Below are positions 1-10,409 of a stretch of DNA of 17,500 bases, in pieces. Within the stretch, counting starts at the first letter, position 1, and every line of letters starts with the position of its first letter. Source of the stretch: Halisarca cf. caerulea (taxonomy: Eukaryota; Porifera; Demospongiae; Chondrillida; Halisarcidae); assembly GCA_963170055.1 (NCBI GenBank), contig CAUJGJ010000444.1, positions 1,122,501-1,140,000 on the forward strand. The letters are read 5' to 3'. Under the pieces are notes generated by a model. The model did not search any database. It was not told where the DNA came from and saw only the letters and a program-made list of their open reading frames with translations. Position numbers and translations under genes: made by a program.

Positions 1-288
1 TACAAAAATGTACGTAACGAATATTTTGTGCAAAATTAATTTAAATTGACTGGACATCAAGCGTGTTTGTTTATATCAAAGGCTGCATTAAAGAGTCATG
101 ACTGTACATACGTTTGTACAGAGACATTCACATTTAATGTTCATCCCATACATACTGCACCAGTAACAGCAGCTGTTATGCCATGCAACCCAGACTCCTG
201 CACAGTACGGGCATTTATACAGGCATAGCCAAAGCCACATGCAAACTGCTTGTATGGTGTGTATAGCACTACGCAGGGAGGGGGACAA
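1..288. other. Unassigned flanking sequence
   Basis: I see no supportable gene here. Open frames of 60-66 codons exist on both strands, but they lack splice signals or coding character. The segment precedes the tandem Pol III-like units. If those units belong to a longer SINE transcribed on the minus strand, this stretch would be downstream of the promoter region, but there is no second copy in the window to test that. Confidence 0.4.
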
Positions 289-618
289 ATGAAAAAGAGT
301 GCCGCTGCCTGGGACCGAACCGGGGTACTTGCATATGTGAGGTGCGTGTGATGACCGATATGCTACTGAACACAGGAAGGGAAAAAGAATGAAAATAGTG
401 TCACTGCCTGTAGGATCAAACCAGGGAACTTACGCATGTGAGGGAACTTACGCATGTGAGGGAACTTACGCATGTGAGGTGCGTGTGATGACGGATATGC
501 TACTGAACACAGGAAGGGAAAAAGAATGAAAATAGTGTCACTGCCTATAGGATCGAACCAGGGAACTTATGCATGTGAGGTACGTGTGATGACCAATATG
601 CTACTGAACACAGGAATG
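289..618 (-). repeat. Three tandem tRNA-Val-like Pol III units (SINE-like)
   Basis: Three related units of about 90-140 bp run head to tail. Each shares, on the plus strand, GTGTGATGAC, ATATGCTACTGAACACAGGA and an AAAAAGA(A/G)TG junction. Read on the minus strand, each has an A-box-like block (TAGCATATCGG and variants; complements at 355-365, 492-502, 593-603), then a B-box (GGTTCGGTCCC, GGTTTGATCCT, GGTTCGATCCT; complements at 311-321, 412-422, 549-559). A T4-T5 run follows each, as expected of a Pol III terminator. In the second unit ACGCA-CCTCACA-TGCGT forms a perfect 5-bp stem with a 7-nt loop. The preceding GGTCATCAC and the CCTCACA resemble the D-arm and anticodon region of eukaryotic tRNA-Val(CAC); that assignment is from memory of the tRNA. 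A to B spacing is 33 nt in units 1 and 3. The T and acceptor stems are degenerate, so these are SINE-like units or decayed tRNAs, not functional tRNAs. Confidence 0.6.
424..477. repeat. 18-bp x3 perfect tandem repeat inside the middle unit
   Basis: GGGAACTTACGCATGTGA occurs three times without a mismatch (424-441, 442-459, 460-477). Units 1 and 3 of the surrounding array carry a single, slightly diverged copy. The expansion adds 36 bp between the A-box-like and B-box-like blocks of this unit only, and it duplicates one side of the anticodon-like hairpin. Confidence 0.9.
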
Positions 619-651
619 GGGAAACAAGCGATTCAAGTTTAAAAAACTCGT

Positions 652-934
652 GGGCCGCCTACGGCCCTGGAAACTCGAATTGCTTGGAAATCATCGTTAT
701 TGACTAAAATAATACTTCGAAGAACTCTTCTGGTCGAAGACTCTTTGATGATAAAATCAGAAGCAAACAAATGAATTTTACCGAAATATAGCCGAAAGAT
801 TACGTACCAACTTCGCGTCCGCCATGTTTTTGACATATATATTATATATATATATATATATCTAGACATCGTTCCGGACGTTCCGGACACTTCCGGTGAA
901 AGTAAAAACAATATAGGGCCGCCTTCCGGTGGCC
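652..934. repeat. Segment bounded by similar GC-rich palindromes
   Basis: GGGCCGCCTACGGCCC near 652-668 and GGGCCGCCTTCCGGTGGCCC near 916-935 are each imperfect palindromes and share the direct string GGGCCGCCT. The GC content contrasts with the AT-rich surroundings. Between them lie a short TA tract (836-861) and three TTCCGGA/TTCCGGT blocks (874-898). ACTTCCGGTG resembles an ETS-type binding site. The segment sits between the third tandem unit and a fragment that again resembles that unit (936-957), so it may be an insertion in the array. No clear target-site duplication was found. Confidence 0.35.
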
Positions 935-935
935 C

Positions 936-957
936 AAAAATGAAAAAGAGTGTCACT
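936..957 (-). repeat. Fragment of the tandem Pol III-like unit
   Basis: AAATGAAAAAGAGTGTCACT matches the start of the tandem units; unit 1 has AAATGAAAAAGAGTG at 287-301 and units 2 and 3 have GTGTCACTGCCT. The match stops where the foldback element begins at 958. CTGCCTGCA resumes just after that element ends, around 1722, as if it had inserted into another copy of the unit. Confidence 0.45.
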
Positions 958-1721
958 CGCAGGTATGTTATGTCCCAATCCAGCCAAAAGCGCAACGTTA
1001 CCTGGCTTCACCAAATGAATTTCGTTATAGTGGGCAACCCGTGGGTTTGTCACACGCCTATAGTTTGTTTTGGTGATGATATCATTTGCAAGCGGGACAT
1101 ATACGTGAGTATACGAGAAAGATGTTCATGGAACATGTGACAACACGTGACTTAGCCTGGAAAGACAGTTCTGTTCGACTAGAAAACTTTATCGAAAAAG
1201 GCGGTGGTAGAAATCTCGGCTTTTAGCTTTAAAACTTTGATATGTTGTTACCAAAGGACCAAACCCTCAGAATCGAATCTTGGGGTAATGTGCGTTGCTC
1301 CGTTCAGTTTATGTCCATTGGCAACATCTTATAGCTTCGAACCTTGTTTTTGGGCAAAAACCCCTGGACACAACAGCCGTGGAGTGGAGGATCACCGCCC
1401 AAGATTCGATTTAGTAAGTTTTCAATCTGTGCTTTCTGTTAAACCTACTTTCGTGTCCTAAAGCTGAGATCCTAACCACCGCCTTTTTGCATTTTGAAAT
1501 ATTTCCGTATGGTGTAAAGAAAACTGACCACACGCAACTCGCAGAAGTTAGAACTAGCTTTTGTCGCTTTCGAAGCCAAGTGTATATATGTCAGATGCCA
1601 TCTTATCTACTTTCAAAACATCTGCTTACATTTGAACGAAGATTGAAGCGAAAATTTATAGTACCACGAAGACGTCCGCCATTTTGTTTTATGTCCAGAA
1701 ATCGGACATAACATACCTGCG
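958..1721. mobile_element. Concentric foldback (MITE-like) element
   Basis: CGCAGGTATGTTATGTCC at 958-975 is matched perfectly in reverse complement at 1704-1721. Further imperfect inverted pairs share nearly the same centre (about 1340-1343). GACATATACGTG near 1095 pairs with the complement of the 1580-1593 block. The AAAAAGGCGGTGGT...ATCTCnGCTTT block at 1194-1227 pairs with 1457-1490. AATCGAATCTTGGG at 1271-1284 pairs with 1398-1411. Concentric arms over 764 bp mark a single degenerate palindrome instead of chance repeats. It encodes no transposase; the open frames inside are short and lack domains. Target duplications are unclear. It is probably a non-autonomous DNA transposon of unknown superfamily. 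Confidence 0.6.
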
Positions 1722-3757
1722 CTGCCTGCAATGGCATGCATTTCCCAATATGTATTACATACAGTGCACAATGGTCCTTGGGGAATCTCCACTTTTCCAT
1801 ATATTCAAAATGATGCATGTGTGTGAAGATTAAGAAGTCATGTGTACAACATTCTGACAGTTTTAGTTCATACATCTTCAATAGCATTCATTGACAACTT
1901 GATCACTTTGTACAACATTAACACAGAGTTACACACACACAACATTAAAACTTTATTACTTGGGCAATTACTTCAATTTTCTGTATTTGAAACATTTCTT
2001 TAGGTACTATTAACCCTTCAACCCCCGCCCTATACATATACATGTACTTTACAAAGGAATTAGATGTTTGAGAGTTTTAATTTTATATATTTCATGAAAG
2101 AAAAGTCGCACAAACCTTTAATAACCGCTGTCATACAGGGTTCATGTTCATTCATAAAACAACTGATTTCGACCTTGGACAAAGCAAACACGGCTCAAGA
2201 TCTATATGGAACTTACATACACTCATCTTAGAAATGTTCTCTAAACCTACTGTGTTTCCTATCATTTTGATAATATGTCATCAATGTGTCTCTTAGACTA
2301 GTAGGTGGGAAATGGTGAGCCTTCCTGAGCATAGCCACACAAAGTGCATAATATATTATTAAATATCACGTTAATTACCTAGAAATTCAAAGGAAGAGGA
2401 CAAAAGACCGAGTGTATTTTTAATACTTCTAATTATATTGTATAGCAGCTCTCATCAATTAGGACAGGTATCATATTACATAGTACACAGTGTCATGATT
2501 ACATTATACATGCATTCACATGACATCAGCAAATCTGGTCAGCACTGAGGTCTTCCTAATGATATTAGTTGACAGCAGTAAAGTAAACTAAGATACAGTC
2601 AGAGCTCACTCATCTGCACACATCCGTTCTGGATAAAGTTACCGATAAAGCATCCAAGGGGACATAATAAATGAGGGTGCAGTAGTATGTAGTGTAGTAG
2701 GATTAAGGCACATACATTTGTTCCAATAAAACTATACAGTAACTGCAGGAGGTGAGGAAACTGGATACATCTGAGGTGCAGATAAGTGAGGTCTCACTGG
2801 ATTGTGAAGTACAGTACTACTTCATATATAGGGATGATGTGAAAATGAAATCATTATGTTTCTTTTTTACAATAAGTTATGTTATGGTGTTAGTTATGGT
2901 GGAATGTACATTAAATTTTGCGCTTAGTGCTAAAAGCTTAAGACACTTCCATAGCTTATCAACCTGGGGAGGCCTTTAGCTGATGTAGCTACTGTTCTGT
3001 ATTGGCACCCAGTACAACACAGTACAAAAGACTGAAACAGAAAGTAAAAACAAGTAGAAAGTGACATGAATAAGAAGGAAAGTTCAATTGAGAAGAATGA
3101 AGCATGCATGCAATCATCAAAAACAGGAGAGATTAAATTCAAGCTCATGTAGGAAATTTGTTCAAAGCATGCAAATCATTAGTCTGTCTCCACTAATAAC
3201 TCTTGAGTGCAACGAGAAGTATAACCATATACCAACAGCTACAGTACTAGTACAACTGTGAAAATTTAAAGTTTAACTTAGGAAATACAAATTAAAACTA
3301 ACTTGTTGTGAGTGCATATTAGTTTGGGTTACTATTACCCTAATTGTACACCAATTTGTTCAAGGTGTCCATTTACAACTTACAACATAGACTTGTGGAA
3401 AATAAAAATTATTCTGGTTCATAAAATAGGCACATGAACCATTTCAATCTTATTACCTACCATACTGACTCAGAGAAAAATGATGTGATCAATGCAGCCT
3501 TGAAATGCATGGCCAGGTCAGGTATGGGGAATACAGCAAACAGCTGGTTGTAATTGATAAAGGTAATCATTAGCAAAAATGAACTACAGACACATACATT
3601 TATACTTCACTTTTGGTCGAACTGCATGATCAATTTAGCAGACATGCATACTGGAATTGTTGTATTCTATAACAGTTACTCACACATTGTGACCACATTT
3701 TCAAGCCATTTGTGACCAAAATTTAATGTGCTTATTCCTACCAACAGTGAACAAAAA
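1722..3757. other. AT-rich stretch without a supported gene
   Basis: About 2 kb of AT-rich DNA with frequent stops in all frames. An open frame of 75 codons at 2752-2979 on the plus strand has no recognisable domain or flanking splice pattern. On the minus strand, short open stretches (for example 2380-2445, 2612-2731 and 3464-3588) lie next to GT/AG dinucleotides and can be joined with matching phases, but stretches this short arise easily by chance, so I do not call them exons. Confidence 0.4.
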
Positions 3758-4010
3758 TGAGACAAATGGCTTCTCTCTCACCTCTTGAGGCTTTTGTTCT
3801 TTAAGCAGGATTTGAGTATGAGGGCTTCATTGGTTACCATCAACATGTTGCTATGGTTATGAGGCTGTTGTTATGGTAATGTATGGGTCTGTTACTATGG
3901 AGATTTGGCAGTTGCTTGACAAGCTTGTTCGTGAAGAGGAGGCTTTCCCTTGTTGAAGAATGGATTGTTGTTAGCTTAATGAGACTGTCACTGCATAGAC
4001 GAATGAATAA
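3758..4010. repeat. Dispersed ~250-bp repeat, copy A
   Basis: This copy aligns with 13524-13776 in the same orientation. Shared blocks in the same order are ATGGCTTCT, TCTCTCACCTCTTG, GGATTTGAGTA, GGGCTTCATT, AACATGTT, TATGGAGAT(A/T)TGGCAG, TTGAAGAAT and GTGAATGG/GACGAATGA-like ends. The two copies are diverged by substitutions and small indels. Minus-strand frames in both contain a KQLPnLHSN-like string, but copy A is interrupted by stops upstream and neither looks like a complete gene. Most likely an interspersed repeat, possibly a MITE or SINE; termini are not defined. Confidence 0.65.
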
Positions 4011-7000
4011 AAAATAAAAAAAACGGTTATAGGCACATGCAATCACTTCAATACTAATATAATAGTAATCTAGTAAAAATTAGATCAGCCTCATCTAATT
4101 GTTCCTATAAATCAACATCTAGAACTGCCAGGTCAGCTAGGTGTGCCATGAAATTGGTGACTGTGAATAGACTATTATACCAACCAGCCACACAATAGGT
4201 GTTTGTTGATACACTGCAGTTTTGGCTTTGACACTGTGGGTCAATTCCGTTGATGTGGATCGAACACTTGAACTTGAGCAATAATTACTAAGACCAAAAC
4301 AGCCGAACACGGTCGGCAACTACAGACTCTCTAGCCTACACTGATCATACAAGTACAACAACTGTACACGTGGTGGACATAACACGTGGGTCCTAGACAT
4401 AACTATAACACAATAGTCCTTTGTTCAATGTTAAGCGCTAATTAATAAACAACACTATCAAGTTACTGTACCAGCACATACACCATGAATGTTTAGAAGT
4501 CTAATGAGACACAGCTAAAGTGTTGCAAGACTTATTATATCCTATACTATATAGAATATCTATGGTAGGATTGACATGGAAAAACATGGCGGCCATACAT
4601 TATTTCCACTGTAAAACCAGTTGACCAGGTATAAAGAGTCCATAGCTTTCAGAAGTGGATTCTGGTGTATTTTGACAGGCGAGGTGCAAGACAAAGCAAT
4701 TCAAAAGTTTAATAAGCCTATCTCTTTAAAAGAAATCCACTGTAATATTAAATTTGCTGAGGTATGGGTCCGTAACACCAGTACCATTTTAAGATTATTA
4801 TTCTTATCTTTTTCTCATTGTTTTTTCGAACTGAGCTTAGAGGTCGCCAGGAAAGTTCTATAATGTCTCATCTCTTGTCAGTGAGCTGCAATGTGTGAAG
4901 TGTCTTTTGTAGGTTAAAAAGTAATACCGACATTTCTAAAGCAAGAAAGAAATTAATAGGTAAATCCCATACATTCACTGGATCAGCCATTTTCGGATTA
5001 GTGAAATGGCTACACAAGACTATAGGTGTATGCATACATGCACAAGACTGTGTGTTGGATGATCAGTGTCCTCAACGCTCTTTTGTTCGAGCCTTGCTTC
5101 TAGCTTGGTACACTGGTTTTACTCAACTAGCTGTATAGTTTTAGTTTTCTTACAAGATTTTATTGTGTTCCTTCTCAACTACAGAGGGAACCTTCTTTTA
5201 ACAGCCCTTTTTCAAGCAACTTCATTTTGAATGGTTTTTATACACCCTTGGACATAGAGTACATTGTACAACGAACTATATACTACAGCCATCCAGTGCC
5301 AGATAAGTTATATAAATATGGACCAGAATAATAACTTCTCACACACATGGTAAATACTACATAGTTACGTACATAATATATTCAAGGACAGCAGGAGGAG
5401 CACCCTTATAACAGCTGATAAATAGGACCTGGGCTCTTAAAGGTTTTAAACAGTAATTATTATGATTGACTGTTTCCATAATAATATTATGGATCTGCCA
5501 AAATTGTCCAGTCAAAAAGTAACAATCAAAGTTCTTCACCCTTTCTGTAATACTGACAGTAGTTTGAGTCTAGCTACAGAGAATCTGATATAGTCCCTGA
5601 ATTCTCTGGGAAAATTGCCAACTTAAACATCTGGTTCAGTTGCCACTACAGCACTAGTCTAAAAGGCAGCAATGAAAATGCAACCAAGACCACCAGAAGT
5701 TGGTGTCAGTGGTTGAGGTTATGGACAGCTATCTGTATATTGTTACAGTAACTTGCAATCTCCTTAATTGTGTTCCTTCCATACATGCCCTGATAAAACA
5801 TACATGCTCAGATTCTCCTCAATCATTTTAGTAATACGGTCTTGACAATGTGTTCAACAAGTCAATATGCATTTGTCATTATAGTGTGCAATTCAATTTC
5901 TAGAGCTCTTTTTAGCAGCGGAAGTTCTAAAATTACTCCAGCACACTACTAATTAATATAATATTCTGTTTATGTTAAAAATTAATTTGTTTTATTTAAA
6001 GCAGGAATTTCCAGATATTAAATTGAACGGTGAGTCAAGCCCACTGTTCATCTCTATCACTGTCAACCCCACGCACAACAGAACATTGTCAAAATTATAC
6101 GTATTATGTACAATATCATTTAAAACTTAGTCTTAGACTTAGTCCAGCAGAATTCCTGAAATAGGAATATTTTTGGCTCCATGCAAATACCCCTAACCTA
6201 CTTTTCCAAACTACATGTAGATTAAAACATTGATCCAGCATTGGATGTACTGGTGCATGAAAATTCCTTTAGATTCAAATGGTGCTATTGATAAAGGGTG
6301 CTTAGTAGATATTTAAGGCAAATGGAGCGTGAACTTGGAAGGTTGCAGAACCTTATCAGTGAGCATATGTGGCAATTGATTCATTTTAATATGTGTTGGG
6401 TTAGGGTTCGGCTGCCATGCAGGCTTTGGTCTAGAGTCTATGCAAAGGCAACTACCTATTAATATATAGACCAATACTCACAGCCATGCATTTATCAACT
6501 TTGAAGTCTTTCCAAGTTAAACTCTAACTTCAGACAGCCCTATATGATGACAGCATTAAATTTGTGTATCTTAATTCTTACCTTGAATCAGATCACATCC
6601 AGATTCTGTTTTGACAGCCAACATCAGACACTTTTGTCCACAAGTAGACAATAATTGTTGCAAAATGTACTAATGGCATGTCTGTATAGCCTGCATTATA
6701 ATAGTAGTAGCCTATACAACAGTGTTGTGGCCATTACATGCAGGCCTGGGGTATTGTAATCAGTTATTACCTGGTCCATTGCATGCATTTATCTGTCAGT
6801 GAGTATAAGCTACTGTTACAGTCCATTTACAATTTACCACGTGAACTATACTAATAGATCTACATTTACTACATTTCTACAATTACCACATATTATTTAA
6901 TAATTACAGATTTGCTCCTAGATGCGTGCAAAAGTTATTATACCTTTAAGTTATCAAGATTTCATACTTATGGTGATTAAATCATGCACATGCCATCATT

Positions 7001-8190
7001 TCACTATTTCAAGGAGTCAATTTACTAATTGTGGCACATGATGTAGTCTCAAATTAACCAAAGTCTAACTCCTTAGGAGGAGAAATTTATCCACAGGTGT
7101 AAAAATTTAAATAAACATCAGAGTAGTTGCATGGTAATTGTGTAATTATCACAAATTTAAAGTCTTAGAAATTCTGATACTAATTACCAATTCGAATACA
7201 TGCAATAACTCTAAGACTGCAATCATTGTGACTCCATTACAATTACATTCAGCAAATGTATACATAAGTACAATTACTAATTACCATTACCACAACACTG
7301 ATATACACTGTTGACTAGAAAAAGTCTATTCCACTTTAGTTACTAGTTACTGTAACAGTATTCATTTAACTTGAAGTTCAATCAGTGACTATATTTTTCT
7401 GATACTATTAGGCACATAAGTTGAATGTATTTAGTGCACATGCATGAATAATCTCATCAATTAAATTAAATATTAGGTCACATTATTTTTGCAAACAGAC
7501 AAGGCCTGAAGCAACTTCGTTCAGTACACCCGTGTCCAATAAGTACTTGATCACAAGTACTGAACATGCAGTGGTGATCACTACTATTATATATGATATA
7601 TATCTCCTCAAAGATATAGAATTGCTTCACACACAGTCATAGTCATTTTATTTTTTTCAGATTTCTTTAAAAATTAAAAAAATAATATATTAATTGTACA
7701 GTTGCTTAAATTATTGCCTGATTGGCCTGATATATAGGATGCATAAAAAATTACATCTCATCATAATATTAATAGAATTACTTTTGATTCGTGTCCAGAT
7801 CTAAAATATTATTTTTCAAGTTTTTCTGCTCAGTTATGTGAATTTAGTGGTGACACAGTCATATCTTTTTGCAATCAACATCACAGCATGTGGCTCTTGG
7901 TTCCTTCAGTAGACTGACAAACATGGCAGACTACCTACTGCAGAGTGTCACAGTTTGCAATCATCGATAGATGCCTGGGTCTAATCCGGAAGCAATTTGA
8001 TAACACAACAACACATTGCACAGGGGTAATACAAGTAGTGTCAGGTGGTCACGAAATTTTACATAATAACCAGCGAATCAATTAGTCTGAAGCGTGTTCA
8101 CGCAGGACTGCAACTAATACTGGACGCATGATTTCAGCGGCGAAGCCGTACATGTACTACATGTGGGTCGTTGAATGTGTCGTCTGTGTG
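4011..8190. other. AT-rich stretch without a supported gene
   Basis: Over 4 kb with no open frame above 80 codons. An 80-codon frame at 4621-4863 (plus) and a 60-codon frame at 5357-5539 (minus) have no recognised domain. One minus-strand candidate exon with good splice sites lies at 6582-6669 and is treated as a finding. TAATTA/CAATTA-type sites cluster at about 7130-7290. The last 200 bp approach the promoter of the downstream gene and include an ETS-like CCGGAAGC near 7987. Confidence 0.4.
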
Positions 8191-8195
8191 GGTTC

Positions 8196-8203
8196 CTATA
8201 AAG
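8196..8203 (+). promoter_or_regulatory. Probable TATA box
   Basis: CTATAAAG lies about 150 bp upstream of the ATG at 8353. A start roughly 30 bp downstream, around 8227, would give a leader of about 125 nt. No ATG occurs between 8227 and 8353, so the first ATG in such a transcript would be the one called here. The start site is inferred from spacing only. Confidence 0.5.
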
Positions 8204-8352
8204 CCGTTGAGACGATTCAGTCGAACACTGTGTATTTCATTGTCAAACTTCTTTGGAAGGTGAAGAGACTTTTAAAACTATAAACTTTCGCGAAATCTTT
8301 CTTCGTTGAAGACTTAGACCCTACTGCGTACTACGGTAAAGGCAACGGGAGG

Positions 8353-8404
8353 ATGCAAATATCACTTACACTGTCACTCTTGGTGTTTTTGCTCGCTCTT
8401 CAAG
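8353..8404 (+). CDS. First coding exon: signal peptide of a secreted or membrane protein (partial gene)
   Basis: This 52-nt exon encodes MQISLTLSLLVFLLALQ plus the first base of a glycine codon: a short N-terminus followed by a leucine-rich hydrophobic core, as in a signal peptide directing entry into the secretory pathway. The start has A at -3 (GGGAGGATG) and is the first ATG after the TATA box at 8196. The exon ends at a strong donor, CAAG|GTAAGC. It leaves phase 1, which matches the acceptor at 12171-12172; joining them gives ...ALQ-G-AHGQSPNITE with no stop and a plausible cleavage site near AHG-Q. Joining across 3.8 kb is inference, and a rival 5' exon exists at 11816-11918. The gene is not recognised. 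Confidence 0.55.
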
Positions 8405-9271
8405 GTAAGCCCTGTTGCTTCTGGTCATTCTGAGACCGGAATAACTGTATCTGTACTGCATGAAATATGCAGATCCTGATTCGCCAATTGTATACGCTGA
8501 GTATCTGTGATACAAATAAAGATCACCTTGTCGTTGAGTTCTCGTTTCGTCCTGAATTGTTACCTGTCATTCAATATACCACCATAAGCTAGGCCCTAGC
8601 TTGCTTCTTTATCAATGCACGCACGCAACACCATCTTCTTGGGCCCCATGTCTAGGTCTCGGCTGATTAGGCGCCAAACCAGGAAAATATGGCGGGAACT
8701 GTGGGTACACAAATCATTTCTTAATTTTAACATCTATAATTTTAGCTGTCGGGTCTGTAAGAGAAATGTAACTCGTGATTTCAAACAGTACAGTAATACT
8801 TCGTTTTACTGTGATGCTGAAACCCTTTCGTGTTTTCGTCTAACCGAGTTCGAAAGCATCTTGCGCGTGCATGTTTACCTTGAGGGAAATTTCAATCTCG
8901 CGTGCTTGTTGACTTGATAACCGACTCAAGCGTTGGTTTTAAGTGTGTGTCCACTTGTGCACTTTCATTCCTAGCATTCTTAGAATGGTACTGTAGCATT
9001 GTGTGCATTTGAGAAGTGAGTTGACTCAATGAGTAGTAGTTGAGAGTTGACCTTGTACGGGTGTTCTATCAGTTTACCCAGAACTTCGCAATTCGTATCT
9101 CGCCTCGCGAAAGGTAACGTTCATCAATTAAGTAAGCCTCATCACATATTCATTACCCCTCTTCTCTGAGGTATATAGTTTGCATTTGACTGATGCTTGA
9201 GTGTTTTGTAAAGTTGGCGATATAAGCAAACCACTAGGCCTCTTAAGCTGTAGAACAAATTAGGAATGTAT

Positions 9272-9272
<1 letters not shown>

Positions 9273-9331
<59 letters not shown>
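9273..9331. repeat. (GT)n microsatellite
   Basis: Uninterrupted GT dinucleotide tract of about 29 repeats within intron 1, followed by GAGTGAGTGC. Confidence 0.97.
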
Positions 9332-9333
<2 letters not shown>

Positions 9334-9442
9334 TGAGTGCATCACCCATGTGTGCAATGTACATCACATATTATTTGTGAGTACTGCAGATATGTACATG
9401 TGTATGACGGTATGTATATGTGATATACATACATATGTTAGG

Positions 9443-9443
<1 letters not shown>

Positions 9444-9502
<59 letters not shown>
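9444..9502. repeat. (GT)n microsatellite
   Basis: Second GT tract of about 29 repeats, roughly 110 bp after the first and followed by impure TATGTGTGTATG repeats. The DNA between the tracts is TACATA/TATGTA-rich, suggesting degenerate repeat throughout. Confidence 0.97.
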
Positions 9503-9504
<2 letters not shown>

Positions 9505-10409
9505 TTGGTATGTGCGTGTATGTGTGTATGTATTACTAGACAGTGTAAGTATTTTTGTGCTATGCATTAAACAGGGTTTTCGTAAGTAATGGTTGCATTT
9601 TTCCTGTATTACGCACAAAAGATAAACCAGGCCCTTGTGGCAATCGCTATAACCCAAGATACGTATATACAAGGAAGTGTCATGGTAGAGCTAACCACAA
9701 TCTTGTGCTAAAACTCTTTCACTGTGTAGTGAAGCCAGCAACAGCTGAGAAGCCTCTGTAGTGTAGCCACTTCACTGTTTCATTGTTCAGCTGAGAGTTG
9801 TGTTGACTCCTTGTAAGTTAGTCAGTCTTATACATACAACTCCACTATGAGGTCTCTATGTCCAGCCACAGTAGTACCTGTGTCTGGAGGTTCAGGATGG
9901 TTGTCTGAGGCAAGCTACATATGTTGGTATGTATCTAGAGGTTCACATTAAACTTTTTTTATTTTAGCAAATCAGTTCCTTTCACAAGAAAACATACTTG
10001 TGACTCTGTAACTTGTATGAGTGTCTTCACTAAATGAATTAGACAGTTACTCCCTCTTTCAATGGCATAACGGGTCCTTATCAGTTTTAAGATTTCAAAA
10101 CTCGGTCAACATTTCCTTCAGGGCCTATTGAATAAAGTAGGTGAGATGAGGAGTCAATTCTAGTTGTGTCCACTAGCGTATGTTCTATGAACAGCACTAG
10201 TACCTTCTATAGTGGACGTACTGGTTAGTTTTAAATGTAACCATTTGGAATAAGTATATGTCCGTCTGATCCCTCTGTCGCTCAGTGATACGAAATTGCG
10301 AACAGTGAGTGTCTCTTTAAGTAGTGTGTTTACTCTCTGTGTTTTTGTTTACAACTAAATTCCAAGTTTTTTAAGAGAGCTTAGTTGCATTTCCAGCACA
10401 TCAAAACAG

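Noticed and set aside
289..618. Functional tRNA-Val gene
   Set aside because: The T-stem and acceptor stem have mismatches, and unit 2 has a 36-bp internal expansion, so only a tRNA-derived element is supported.
3464..3588. Minus-strand open stretch with protein-like translation, joinable to 2612-2731 and 2380-2445
   Set aside because: Bounded by in-frame stops (TGA upstream, TAG downstream) at about 49 codons, a length common by chance. The upstream neighbour would need an intron of only about 27 nt.
8090..8160. Minus-strand start of a divergent gene (ATG near 8153)
   Set aside because: The frame stops after about 23 codons, and no good donor precedes the stop.
8615..8917. 100-codon open frame in intron 1
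   Set aside because: It has no recognisable domain or flanking splice sites in a fitting phase, and it would interrupt an otherwise good exon 1-exon 2 join.
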